A DNA stretch of 64,000 bases from NCBI RefSeq assembly GCF_963678865.1, contig NZ_OY787459.1:2446501-2510500 (forward strand). The letters are read 5' to 3'. Of the stretch, positions 1-8,182 are shown piece by piece. The notes beneath the pieces were generated by a model that worked only from the letters and a program-made list of their open reading frames with translations, searched no databases and had not been told where the DNA came from. A program made the translations under genes and the position numbers. The DNA is from Maridesulfovibrio sp. GTDB lineage: Bacteria; Desulfobacterota; Desulfovibrionia; Desulfovibrionales; Desulfovibrionaceae. Position 1 is the first letter of the stretch, and every line of letters begins with the position of its first letter.

Positions 1-794
1 CCGTCCCAGACCGGGGTAGGCCATTCGGAAGGTTCCAACACAGCAAGGGCCTCGCGGGCAGCATAACTCTGGCGGGTCACAGACTCTTTCAAACCGTTGA
101 AAGCTTCAGGCCAGTAGCCTGAATAAAAAGCAAAAGCCTGCCCGTCAGAGGCAATGTAATCTTCCTCTTCCAGAAGTTGGATAGCTGCAGCCTTAGCTTT
201 TTTGTCAGCTGTATTAAGAACAAATCCGGCAGCAGGAGGGCATATCTGCGCTTCAAGATATTGCTCAGCCCGATCACGCCCATAGCTTTTCATCCAGAGC
301 TCAACAATCCACTCCGGGCATGAATAGTAAGCGGAAAGAAATTCGATATCGGAATCAGTATTGCGGCGGAAAAATTCATCATCAGCCCCATCTTCAGCCA
401 GCCGGGCCACTTTACGCAGCACAGCATTTGCCAGACCGCCGAGCTTGCCATGGGAAAGACGCTTAGCAGAATCCACCCCCCAATCCACGGAAGCATAAGC
501 TGGAACATCCATATGAAGAAGTTCATAAGCGGCCAGACCCAATACCCTTATTATGGGCTGAGGCAAACCGTCGGGCCGGGAAAGAAAGCAATTCAGCACA
601 GCCTGCAGCCTCAAACGCATGCGCAGGTAGCCATAAAGGATTTCCGTAACAAACCCTCGGTCACGTCCGTCAAGATTTGCCGATGTCAGAGCATTATCAA
701 GAACGGCCTGTGCATCCGCCCCGCCGTCCAGAGCACGAGTCACACACTCGAAGGCAACACCCCTTGGGCCGGGCAAGGCATTCGTTTTCTTCAT
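1..794 (-). CDS. rsmB: 16S rRNA (cytosine-C5) methyltransferase RsmB, C-terminus outside window
   Basis: Translating the minus strand from the ATG at 794 gives an open frame that runs off the left edge, about 264 residues of an expected 430 or so. Residues 1-140 look like the NusB-like RNA-binding domain of RsmB/Fmu (LYGYLRMRLRLQAVL, then LGLAAYELL and GGLANAVLRKV). The next part is the linker into the Rossmann methyltransferase. The SAM-binding motifs and catalytic cysteines lie outside the window. The family methylates C967 of 16S rRNA during small-subunit assembly. The gene starts 15 bp after the DUF116 gene and is the last visible member of def-fmt-DUF116-rsmB, so co-transcription is likely. 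The frame is uninterrupted. Confidence 0.87.
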   Translation of the reverse strand, partial: MKKTNALPGPRGVAFECVTRALDGGADAQAVLDNALTSANLDGRDRGFVTEILYGYLRMRLRLQAVLNCFLSRPDGLPQPIIRVLGLAAYELLHMDVPAYASVDWGVDSAKRLSHGKLGGLANAVLRKVARLAEDGADDEFFRRNTDSDIEFLSAYYSCPEWIVELWMKSYGRDRAEQYLEAQICPPAAGFVLNTADKKAKAAAIQLLEEEDYIASDGQAFAFYSGYWPEAFNGLKESVTRQSYAAREALAVLEPSEWPTPVWD

Positions 795-809
795 TTACGG
801 ATTCCCGGC

Positions 810-1628
810 TTAAAGCCCGGTAAGAGGGGTAAGTGCCACATTCTTGTCCGCATCGGCAGGAAGCTTGTCTTCCTTTAAAAAGCGACGCAAAGCATTCTCC
901 ACATCGATGAGCGCGACCTGTGTATCAAGGCATGGTCCGTTAGGGCGCTCGTTGAGCACACCGTAGACCGGAAGCGGATAGGTATCCTGAATACCACTGG
1001 CAAGATCGCGTTCGCAAGCAATTGCTATGATCATGCGCGGACGGTTCTGCACCACCAGCCTACGGGCAATTGTCCCGCCGGTGGCGACATAAAAATGCAC
1101 CCCGTATTTATCACGCAGATCAAGCAGCCCCTTAATGGAGCACAAGCCGCAGCGCTTGCAGTTATCAATGTCATAGGTCAGGCGCATATCACAACGGCTG
1201 GCCTGTAAACAGTGCGGGGTCAGGATCATAATCTTTTCAGGATCAAACCGCCCCACCTCGGAAAGGACCAATTCGTTATTAACCTTGATGAAAGACCCAC
1301 GGATCTTACTCTTGGAAAGCCCGAAAATACGGCCCAGAATAGTCATCAGAGGGAGAAAAAGCTTAACACTTAATCCACGCGCTTTCTGGGAAAAAGGAAA
1401 TGTACGATGAAACACCACATTGGTGAGCAGCCCAACATAGCCCCAACCGACCAGCACGATGAGCGCGAAAATGAACAGTCCCCAACCCCAGGAAGCCCAA
1501 GAGCCGAATGAATCCAGTCCGGCATAAGGCACATACCAGAGCAGGCCCAGAAACAGGCAGAGCAGCATACAGGTTCCGGTGATCAGGCCGATAAAAAGCC
1601 GCTTTTTGTTATCTTTTTCTACACTCAT
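810..1628 (-). CDS. DUF116 family membrane-anchored cysteine-rich protein
   Basis: 272 residues. Two hydrophobic segments (about 12-33 and 48-70) anchor it in the membrane. The soluble part carries C140, C146, C157, C160 and C163 (C-x5-C then C-x2-C-x2-C, around NCKRCGLC), the typical DUF116 pattern and suggestive of an Fe-S cluster or zinc site. The later segments VATGGTIARR and ACERDLASG are also family hallmarks. Biochemical function is unknown to me. It sits between fmt and rsmB in a translation operon, so a role in rRNA or tRNA modification or formate handling is only an inference. The ATG at 1628 follows a short spacer containing a degenerate intergenic repeat. Confidence 0.82.
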   Translation of the reverse strand: MSVEKDNKKRLFIGLITGTCMLLCLFLGLLWYVPYAGLDSFGSWASWGWGLFIFALIVLVGWGYVGLLTNVVFHRTFPFSQKARGLSVKLFLPLMTILGRIFGLSKSKIRGSFIKVNNELVLSEVGRFDPEKIMILTPHCLQASRCDMRLTYDIDNCKRCGLCSIKGLLDLRDKYGVHFYVATGGTIARRLVVQNRPRMIIAIACERDLASGIQDTYPLPVYGVLNERPNGPCLDTQVALIDVENALRRFLKEDKLPADADKNVALTPLTGL

Positions 1629-1639
1629 TTATTAAAACT

Positions 1640-1700
1640 CATAGTTGAAGCGCTTCGCGATTTTGACGAATAAATTTCGCCTCCGGCAGGGTCGCCGCAG
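1640..1700. repeat. Degenerate copy of a dispersed intergenic repeat
   Basis: The stretch with GCGCTTCGCGATTTTGACGA and TTTCGCCTCCGG, between fmt and the DUF116 gene, closely matches the reverse complement of 63653-63710 (GCGCTTCGCGCTTTTGTCGA, then TTTCGCCTCCGG). It belongs with the elements at 3153, 47837, 51237 and 63477. No coding potential. Confidence 0.55.
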
Positions 1701-1706
1701 GCTTTC

Positions 1707-2657
1707 CTAGCACTTATTCATATAGCCGCACATGAAGGCCTTGCCGTCCATTTCTTTTTTGCCGGCCGGCTTGACCTTGGATGCGAGGTAAATCTTATCC
1801 TGACAGGCAATGCCGAGCATGCCGTCAAATTCTCCGACAATGGTTCCGGGTGCATGATCACCAACTTCATCATCACCGGGCTTGCCGGGTGAAAGCACGA
1901 GGCGGATAGGTTCCTTGCCTTCGGGAGTCCAGAAGTAATAAGCTCCGGGCCATGGATACATGCCCCTTATCTTATTATGCACTTCCTTGACCGGAAGATT
2001 CCAATCAATCAGCCCTTCTTCCTTGCTGAGTTTCTCGGCATAGGTGGCGATGGAATCATCCTGCTCCATGACGGTCAGCCGACCATCCCTGTAGCGCAGC
2101 AGGGTTTCCATAACCAGCGGGCCGCCCATGTCGGCGAGTTCGTCATGCACTTTTCCGGTAAAATCATCCCATGCAATCCCAAGGGCCTGCTGTACCAGAA
2201 TAGGACCGGTATCAAGGCCCGCCTCCATCTTCATGATAGTAATTCCGGTGGCGTGATCTCCGTTGGTAACCGATCTGTGAATAGGAGCGGCACCGCGATA
2301 CTTGGGCAATAGGGAAGCGTGCACGTTGATGGGCATGACCGCCGGGATATCCAGAACGGACTGGGGCAGAATCAGCCCGTAGGCTGCAACCACCAGAAAA
2401 TCAGGTTCCAGAGCACGCAGTGCTTCAACGTCCTTTTCGTCCTTGAAATTCAAGGGCTGGTAGACTGGAATATCATGCTTAACGGCAACATTTTTAACAG
2501 CGGAACAACGCACCTTGTGACCGCGACCGCAGGGGCGGTCAGGCTGAGTATAAGCTGCGATGACTTCACATCCGTCCCATTCCACGAGATATTCGAGAAT
2601 GGTGGACGCAAAGTCCGGTGTTCCCATGAAAACTATTCGCCAGCGCTTTTCAGCCAT
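1707..2657 (-). CDS. fmt: Methionyl-tRNA formyltransferase
   Basis: 316 residues, normal family length. It transfers a formyl group from 10-formyl-THF to Met-tRNA(fMet), making the initiator tRNA. N-terminal formyltransferase domain: VFMGTPDFAS near residue 10, the catalytic region HASLLPKYRGAAPIH near 112-126, and the signature GITIMKMEAGLDTGPIL. The C-terminal OB-like domain begins near residue 210 (KIRGMYPWPGAYY). The start overlaps the end of def by 25 bp, indicating translational coupling of the formylating and deformylating enzymes. Confidence 0.96.
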   Translation of the reverse strand: MAEKRWRIVFMGTPDFASTILEYLVEWDGCEVIAAYTQPDRPCGRGHKVRCSAVKNVAVKHDIPVYQPLNFKDEKDVEALRALEPDFLVVAAYGLILPQSVLDIPAVMPINVHASLLPKYRGAAPIHRSVTNGDHATGITIMKMEAGLDTGPILVQQALGIAWDDFTGKVHDELADMGGPLVMETLLRYRDGRLTVMEQDDSIATYAEKLSKEEGLIDWNLPVKEVHNKIRGMYPWPGAYYFWTPEGKEPIRLVLSPGKPGDDEVGDHAPGTIVGEFDGMLGIACQDKIYLASKVKPAGKKEMDGKAFMCGYMNKC

Positions 2658-3145
2658 TTTTTTACCTTCTTGTCGTACATTGCACGTTTCAGGCGGCCTA
2701 CACGGTCGACAATGAGAGTTCCATCAAGATGATCAATTTCATGCTGCAGAACAATGGCCAGAAAATCATCCGCTTCAATGCGGAGGTCATTGCCGTCAAG
2801 GTCGGTACCGGTGACCGTCACAGTCTCGTGGCGTTTGATCACGCATTTAAAGCCGGGACAGGAAAGGCAGGCTTCCTCGGAATCCACCTTCTGGCTGCTC
2901 TTTTCAACGATTTCAGGGTTGATGATAACCTGCAGGTCAGTGCGCTCTTTGGGACCGGAAGGATCAATAACGATCAGACGTTTCTGGAGTCCGACCTGCG
3001 GGGCGGCAAGGCCTACGCCGTCGTCCTCGTACATGGTCTCGATCATGTTATCGATCTGTTCCTTCAACTCAGGAGTTACTTCTTCAACTCTTGTGCAGAC
3101 TTCTGCCAAAGAAGCTTCAGGATAAGCTAAAATATCTAATTTCAT
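2633..3145 (-). CDS. def: Peptide deformylase
   Basis: 170 residues. Removes the N-formyl group from nascent proteins. All three motifs are visible: GVGLAAPQVG (residues 43-52), EEACLSCPG with metal ligand C93, and QHEIDHLDG with H135, E136 and H139 forming the HExxH metal site. C96 replaces the residue that is usually Val in the second motif (CLSVPG), a small variation. First gene of the def-fmt-DUF116-rsmB operon. The region upstream is occupied by a MITE-like palindrome rather than an obvious strong promoter. Confidence 0.96.
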   Translation of the reverse strand: MKLDILAYPEASLAEVCTRVEEVTPELKEQIDNMIETMYEDDGVGLAAPQVGLQKRLIVIDPSGPKERTDLQVIINPEIVEKSSQKVDSEEACLSCPGFKCVIKRHETVTVTGTDLDGNDLRIEADDFLAIVLQHEIDHLDGTLIVDRVGRLKRAMYDKKVKKWLKSAGE

Positions 3146-3152
3146 ATTAATA

Positions 3153-3404
3153 GCCTCCGGCGGCCCTTCCGGGGGTCCCTTCGGGGACCAGAGAACCTTT
3201 TCTTGGGAAGAAAAGGTTCTCTGGACTCTCCAAAAAAACTTTTTATTAGGGCTTCGCCATCGTTAGCGTAAAATAGTTCTTTGTATATCAAACAAGCAGG
3301 AATCCCCAAGGCAGCCCTAGACCAAAACTATTAAAAGGTTTTGGGAGAGTCCAGAGAACCCTTTTGCAAAAGGGTTCTTTGGCCCCCGGAGGGCCGCCGG
3401 AGGC
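3153..3404. repeat. MITE-like element with about 90-bp inverted arms
   Basis: The whole def-aspS intergenic region is one imperfect palindrome. The ends GCCTCCGGCGGCCCTTCCGG (from 3153) and its complement (3383-3404) match at all but one position. Inside, GGTTCTCTGGACTCTCC on the left pairs with GGAGAGTCCAGAGAACC on the right, and AGGGCTTCGCC pairs with GGCAGCCCT. Each arm also forms its own hairpin: a perfect 17-bp stem with a GGG loop at 3188-3224, and a near-perfect stem at 3351-3382. The centre (about 3246-3320) is AT-rich. The right end lies 5 bp from the aspS stop codon. The hairpins may end transcription of aspS and hisS. It resembles a non-autonomous mobile element, but no target-site duplication is clear. 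Confidence 0.7.
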
Positions 3405-3408
3405 ATTC

Positions 3409-5232
3409 TTATGCTTCTTTCTTTTCTCTAAGGCGGATACCGAGCTCACGGAGCTGGGTAGCGGATACGCCTGCGGGTGCTTCGGTCATCAGGCAGGTGG
3501 CCTTCTGAGTTTTGGGGAAGGCGATAACATCCCTGATGGATTTTGCACCGCACAGAATCATTATAAGTCTGTCCAGACCAAAAGCAATACCACCGTGCGG
3601 CGGTGCACCGAACTGGAGCGCATCCATAAGGAAGCCGAACTTGGCACGGGCTTCTTCTTCGTTAATACCCAGAGCGGCGAACATTTTCTGCTGCATTTCC
3701 GGAGTGTGGATACGGATGGAACCGCCACCAACTTCGTAGCCGTTCATGACGAGGTCGTATGCACGGGCAAGGGCCTCGGCAGGCTTCTCGCCAAGCTCGT
3801 CAATCTGCCCTTCCTGCGGAGAGGTAAAGGGATGGTGACGGGCAACGTAGCGTTTTTCGTCAGGGTTGTACTCAAGAAGCGGAAAATCGGTAACCCAGAG
3901 GGGAGCGAATGCGGACTCATCGATGAGTTCGAAGCGTTCACCCATCTTGATACGCAGAGCGGCGAGAGCGGCGTTAACAATGTCCGCTGCTCCGGCCTGG
4001 AAGAAAAGGATATCACCGGGCTGGCAGTTGGTGAGTTCACGCAGCTTGGTGCATTCTTCTTCGGAGAAGAATTTTACAATGGGAGACTGCCATTCGCCGT
4101 CTTCCTTAACCTTGATCCATGCAAGGCCCTTGGAACCGTAGATTTCAACGAACTTGGTGTATTCGTCGATTTCCTTACGGGAAAGCTCGGCACCGCCCGG
4201 TACGCGCAGAATCTTAATCAGCTCGGAGCTGGCGAAGACCTTGAAGTCGGAACCTTTGAAGATATCGGTGGCTTCCTGAAGCTTGAGCTCGAAACGAACG
4301 TCCGGCTTATCGCAACCGTAATCGCGCATGGCATCAGCGTAGGTCATGCGGGGAAAAGCTGCGGGCAGTTCGGTTTCGATAGTCTCTTTGAAGACAGTGC
4401 GAACCATTTCTTCAGCCATGCCCATGACCTGCTCTTCGTTGACGAAGCTCATTTCGATATCGATCTGAGTAAACTCGGGCTGACGGTCGGCACGGAGGTC
4501 TTCGTCACGGAAACATTTTACGATCTGGAAGTAACGGTCCATGCCGGAAACCATAAGCATCTGCTTGAAGAGCTGCGGAGACTGCGGCAGGGCGTAGAAA
4601 TCGCCGTTATTCATACGGCTGGGTACGAGAAAGTCACGCGCTCCTTCCGGGGTGGACTTGGTCAGCACCGGGGTTTCGATTTCAAGGAAACCGAGGTTGT
4701 CGAGATAACGGCGTACGGACTGGGCTGCCTTGTTGCGCAGGATGAAGTTCTTGGCAAGCACGGGGCGGCGCAGATCCAGAAAACGGTATTTCAAACGCAG
4801 CATTTCGGAAGCATCGCTGCGGTCTTCAATGGCAAACGGGGGAGTTTCGGAAGTGTTGAGCAGCTTCCACTCGTCAACAACGATTTCGATATCACCGGTG
4901 GTCAGGTTGGGGTTGCGCATACCGTCAGGACGTTCACGAACTTCACCTTTAATTGCTACCACATATTCAGAGCGGATGGCATGAGCGCGTTCATGGGCCT
5001 CGAAATTGTGTTCCGGGCTGAAAACAACCTGTGTAAGACCTTCACGGTCACGCAGGTCGATAAAGATCAGACCGCCGTGGTCGCGGCGGAACTGGACCCA
5101 GCCCATAATCAGAACCTTTTCACCCATGTTGGCTGCGGTAATCTGGTTGCAGCTGTGGGTACGTTTCCAATCGCCAAGGGGTTCAATCACCCGGTATTCG
5201 TCGTAATCGCGTTCTTCAATCTGTTCAGACAT
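3409..5232 (-). CDS. aspS: Aspartyl-tRNA synthetase
   Basis: 607 residues from the ATG at 5232, the bacterial-type length. This start is chosen because GGGAGAG lies just upstream and the longer frame (to 5310) would run into hisS. N-terminal OB-fold anticodon-binding domain (GWVQFRRDHGGLIFIDLRDR), class II catalytic core with motif 2 (FRDEDLRADRQPEFTQID), GAD insertion in the middle, and motif 3 (GIAFGLDRLIMIL). It charges tRNA with aspartate; whether it also charges tRNA-Asn depends on gatCAB, not seen here. It follows hisS by 31 bp, a common pairing. Confidence 0.96.
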   Translation of the reverse strand: MSEQIEERDYDEYRVIEPLGDWKRTHSCNQITAANMGEKVLIMGWVQFRRDHGGLIFIDLRDREGLTQVVFSPEHNFEAHERAHAIRSEYVVAIKGEVRERPDGMRNPNLTTGDIEIVVDEWKLLNTSETPPFAIEDRSDASEMLRLKYRFLDLRRPVLAKNFILRNKAAQSVRRYLDNLGFLEIETPVLTKSTPEGARDFLVPSRMNNGDFYALPQSPQLFKQMLMVSGMDRYFQIVKCFRDEDLRADRQPEFTQIDIEMSFVNEEQVMGMAEEMVRTVFKETIETELPAAFPRMTYADAMRDYGCDKPDVRFELKLQEATDIFKGSDFKVFASSELIKILRVPGGAELSRKEIDEYTKFVEIYGSKGLAWIKVKEDGEWQSPIVKFFSEEECTKLRELTNCQPGDILFFQAGAADIVNAALAALRIKMGERFELIDESAFAPLWVTDFPLLEYNPDEKRYVARHHPFTSPQEGQIDELGEKPAEALARAYDLVMNGYEVGGGSIRIHTPEMQQKMFAALGINEEEARAKFGFLMDALQFGAPPHGGIAFGLDRLIMILCGAKSIRDVIAFPKTQKATCLMTEAPAGVSATQLRELGIRLREKKEA

Positions 5233-5263
5233 TTTAGTCTCTCCCGATATTATTTGAAATTTT

Positions 5264-6502
5264 CTACTTAAAATATTCGTCACGGACCACAGTTGCCTGT
5301 TCCCCGCCATCGGTCATTTCTTTAATGGTGACCGTTCCGTTTTCATATTCATCCGCACCGAAGATAAAACACTTCTGCGCGTTAATTTTGTTAGCATACC
5401 TGAGTTGGGCTTTCATGCTTTTGGCTGTGAAGCCGACCTCGCCTTTAAGACCGGAGCGGCGCAGCTTTTCACCGAAGATGAGAGCCTCTCTGGCAGCTCT
5501 TTCGTCCACAAGGGCTACATAAAAATCAGTGGCAGGCTCGAACTCACCTTGCAGCAACATGGCCAGACGTTCCATACCGCAGGCAAAACCGATTGCCGGA
5601 ACCTTCTTGGGTCCGCCGAGGGATTCCACCAGTCCATCATAACGTCCCCCTCCGGCGACAGCTGTCTGGGCCCCGATATCCCCTGAGGTGACTTCAAAGG
5701 CTGTCCTCTGGTAGTAGTCCAATCCGCGTACAAGACGGGGATTGAGGGTGTACTTGAGTCCGGCCTCGTCAATCAGGGCAATTACGGTATCGAAGTGCTC
5801 CCGGCATTCACCGCAAAGATGATCCGGCAGTGTTGGAGCTTTCTCGGTAAGGGCTTTGCAATTCCTGCTTTTGCAGTCAAGTACCCGCAGGGGGTTGGTA
5901 TCCATGCGACGCTGGCAGTCTTCACAGAGCTGTTCCCGGTCAAGAGAACTCAAGAAATCCTTCAAGGCCTGATTATACTTGGGACGGCATTCAGGGCAAC
6001 CAAGAGAATTCAACTCGAAAGAAAGTTTTTCCAAACCGATCTTACTTAAAAAAGAAGAAAGCATAAGCAGAACTTCGGCATCAGCCTGAGGTTCAGCTGC
6101 TCCGAAAATTTCCGAATCGATCTGATGAAACTGGCGCATGCGTCCTGCTTGCGGCCTTTCATACCGAAACATAGGACCGAAAGTGAAATATTTGCTAACC
6201 TTGCCGGGCTGAAAAATCTTGTTTTCAACATAAGCACGGACAATGCCGGCGGTAGCCTCTGGACGCATGGTCAGGGAACGGCCCTTGCGATCGGGGAAGG
6301 TATACATTTCTTTCTGCACCACATCGGTTTCCTCACCGATGGAACGACAGAAAAGTTCCGTTTTTTCCAGAATGGGGACTCTCAATTCCCCATATCCATA
6401 TGAAGAAAAAACATCTCTTGCGGTCTTCTCCATGAACGCATACCTTGCGCTATCTTCTGGAAAGAGGTCTGCAACACCTTTTATTTTCTGTATTTTTGCC
6501 AT
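5264..6502 (-). CDS. hisS: Histidyl-tRNA synthetase
   Basis: 412 residues, class II synthetase. Visible landmarks are GVADLFPEDSARY at the N-terminus, motif 2 (FRYERPQAGRMRQFHQID), the histidine-binding signature VRGLDYYQRTAFEV, and motif 3 (PAIGFACGMERLAMLL), followed by the anticodon-binding domain. A short Cys-containing insert (residues about 168-230, with CPEC, CEDC and CGEC pairs) looks like a small zinc-binding or structural insertion seen in some HisRS. First gene of hisS-aspS. Divergent from the gene at 6696; both promoters must lie in 6503-6695. Confidence 0.95.
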   Translation of the reverse strand: MAKIQKIKGVADLFPEDSARYAFMEKTARDVFSSYGYGELRVPILEKTELFCRSIGEETDVVQKEMYTFPDRKGRSLTMRPEATAGIVRAYVENKIFQPGKVSKYFTFGPMFRYERPQAGRMRQFHQIDSEIFGAAEPQADAEVLLMLSSFLSKIGLEKLSFELNSLGCPECRPKYNQALKDFLSSLDREQLCEDCQRRMDTNPLRVLDCKSRNCKALTEKAPTLPDHLCGECREHFDTVIALIDEAGLKYTLNPRLVRGLDYYQRTAFEVTSGDIGAQTAVAGGGRYDGLVESLGGPKKVPAIGFACGMERLAMLLQGEFEPATDFYVALVDERAAREALIFGEKLRRSGLKGEVGFTAKSMKAQLRYANKINAQKCFIFGADEYENGTVTIKEMTDGGEQATVVRDEYFK

Positions 6503-6695
6503 ATTTCTTCTCTTTGCGAATTTCCGGGAAGTGCTGATATTTTTAGTCCGCCCCCGGTAGGGAGCGTGGAACCAAATTTCGTTAGTCCATTATTATATAA
6601 ATGTCAAAAAGAGCGACAGTAACACAAGCATTCATGCTGACCTTATTGCCAATTCAACAAAGCTGCGGCATTAAGGACCCAGGAGATTAAACATT

Positions 6696-7166
6696 ATGGA
6701 AATGATCACTTCACAAGATTACGAAGAATACATAGGCCCCAATGCAGGCAAATACCTTTTCAACTTTGCCAAATTCCAGCAGCTGCATGACGGTTTTACC
6801 GTAACCTGGCATTGGCCCGCCTTCCTGTTCGGGTTCTGGTGGTTCCTGTACCGCAAAATGTACTTCTGGGCCGCAGTCACCTTTTTGATAGGCTTTCTGC
6901 CCTTCGGAAACTTTATCGCCCAGATCGGATACGGCATGAGCGCATATTTTTTCTACTACCGCGACAGCACCGCCAAAATCGGAGCCATCAAATCCACTGC
7001 TCCGGTGGGAGGAGCATCCGTAATCATGCGCGATACCGGAGGAGTCCACGGCTGGGTTAAAATTGTAGGTCTGATCTGCTTCTTCCTGCAACCCATCTGG
7101 ATATTCTTCATGTCACTTTTCTTCGGAGGTGCCTTCTTCTTTTCTTTCCATCAAGTTATGGTATAA
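6696..7166 (+). CDS. Small multi-pass membrane protein, DUF2628-like
   Basis: 156 residues. After a soluble N-terminus (YEEYIGPNAGKYLFNFAKF) comes FTVTWHWPAFLFGFWWFLYR, the aromatic first transmembrane segment typical of DUF2628, then two or three further hydrophobic segments ending in a Phe-rich tail. No catalytic motif is visible and the function is unknown to me. AGGAGAT precedes the ATG. It is 49 bp upstream of the caspase-like gene on the same strand and may share its transcript. Confidence 0.75.
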   Translation: MEMITSQDYEEYIGPNAGKYLFNFAKFQQLHDGFTVTWHWPAFLFGFWWFLYRKMYFWAAVTFLIGFLPFGNFIAQIGYGMSAYFFYYRDSTAKIGAIKSTAPVGGASVIMRDTGGVHGWVKIVGLICFFLQPIWIFFMSLFFGGAFFFSFHQVMV

Positions 7167-7215
7167 CAGTTGTAGCAACTTTATATTTTTCCTGATTCTA
7201 TGAAGGGGGTTCATA

Positions 7216-8112
7216 ATGAATATGACGTTCTCGCTCAGGCTGTTCTGCTCTTTTCTGCTTACAGCTATGGCAATCATGACCCTTGGCGCAAACGACTGTC
7301 TGGCCCAGAAACGACTGGCACTGCTAATCGGCAACTCAGCCTATAAAAACGGCCCCCTGAAGAATCCGGTCAACGATGTGACGGCCATGGATAAGGCCCT
7401 CAGTAAAGTAGGCTTTGACGTTATGGTTGTTAAAGATGCCGACCGGTCCACCATTGGCCGGGCAATCGATAAATTCGGCAGCAGACTCAAGAATTATGAT
7501 GTAGGACTGTTTTATTTCTCAGGACACGGCCTGCAGGTGGACGGCATCAACTATCTCTGTCCGCTGGGCATGAATGTTCAGGGCCAGTCCGATGTTCCTT
7601 ACGAGGCGATTGATGCCGGGAAAGTGCTGGCCAAGATGGAAGATGCCGGAAACCGCATGAACGTGGTGATCCTTGACGCCTGCCGCAATAACCCCTTCAA
7701 ACGCAGCTTCCGGTCCGGGCGCAACGGTCTGGCACAGATGGATGCACCCACCGGTTCTTTCATAGCCTTTGCAACTTCACCGGGGCGCGTGGCCTATGAC
7801 GGAAAAGGACGCAACAGTCCTTACGTGACCCACATGATAAATAATATGAACAACAAAGGCATGACCATTGAAAAATTCTTCAAACAGGTCCGCCGCGGAG
7901 TGATGAAAGACACCGAAAAAAAACAGGTCCCATGGGAATCCTCTTCAATGGTGGGTGATTTCTACTTTGCCGGCAAGGGATCTTCCTCATCACAAAGCTC
8001 AATCCAGTCTTCCGCAAGCCAGCAGCAACAGACACCTCCTCCTGCTCCGGCCCCCAGGCCGAAGCCCAAGAAAAACAAAGATGAACAAGTTATGGATATG
8101 TTGTTGAATTAA
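7216..8112 (+). CDS. Exported caspase-like protease (peptidase C14 / bacterial metacaspase)
   Basis: 298 residues. Residues 1-31 form a signal peptide (hydrophobic core, NDCLAQ). The caspase domain covers about 32-255: RLALLIGNSAYK opens it, the catalytic His is H104 in FYFSGHG, and the catalytic Cys is C156 in LDACRNNP. IAFATSPGRVAYDG is also typical of the family. Residues after about 256 are a Ser/Gln/Pro-rich tail (QQQQTPPPAPAPRPKPKK), probably disordered. The protease likely acts in the periplasm. The substrate is unknown, and there is no neighbouring TPR, EACC or toxin-like partner that would mark it as a defence protease. GAAGGGGGT precedes the ATG. Confidence 0.88.
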   Translation: MNMTFSLRLFCSFLLTAMAIMTLGANDCLAQKRLALLIGNSAYKNGPLKNPVNDVTAMDKALSKVGFDVMVVKDADRSTIGRAIDKFGSRLKNYDVGLFYFSGHGLQVDGINYLCPLGMNVQGQSDVPYEAIDAGKVLAKMEDAGNRMNVVILDACRNNPFKRSFRSGRNGLAQMDAPTGSFIAFATSPGRVAYDGKGRNSPYVTHMINNMNNKGMTIEKFFKQVRRGVMKDTEKKQVPWESSSMVGDFYFAGKGSSSSQSSIQSSASQQQQTPPPAPAPRPKPKKNKDEQVMDMLLN

Positions 8113-8128
8113 GAAACACATATCAAAA

Positions 8129-8162
8129 AAAGGGAGAATCGAATGAACGATTCTCCCTTTTA
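8129..8162 (+). terminator. Rho-independent terminator after the caspase-like gene
   Basis: AGGGAGAATCG pairs with CGATTCTCCCT around a 6-nt loop. An A-run precedes it and TTTTATATTT follows, so it can also serve the convergent cysE transcript. Confidence 0.9.
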
Positions 8163-8182
8163 TATTTGTAAATCACACAAGC

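Noticed and set aside
450-878. 142-residue plus-strand frame
   Set aside because: Opposite rsmB and DUF116, both of which have family motifs.
3364-5271. 635-residue open frame on the plus strand
   Set aside because: It lies opposite aspS, which has complete class II synthetase motifs; the translation lacks any domain and is a mirror of the codon usage on the other strand.
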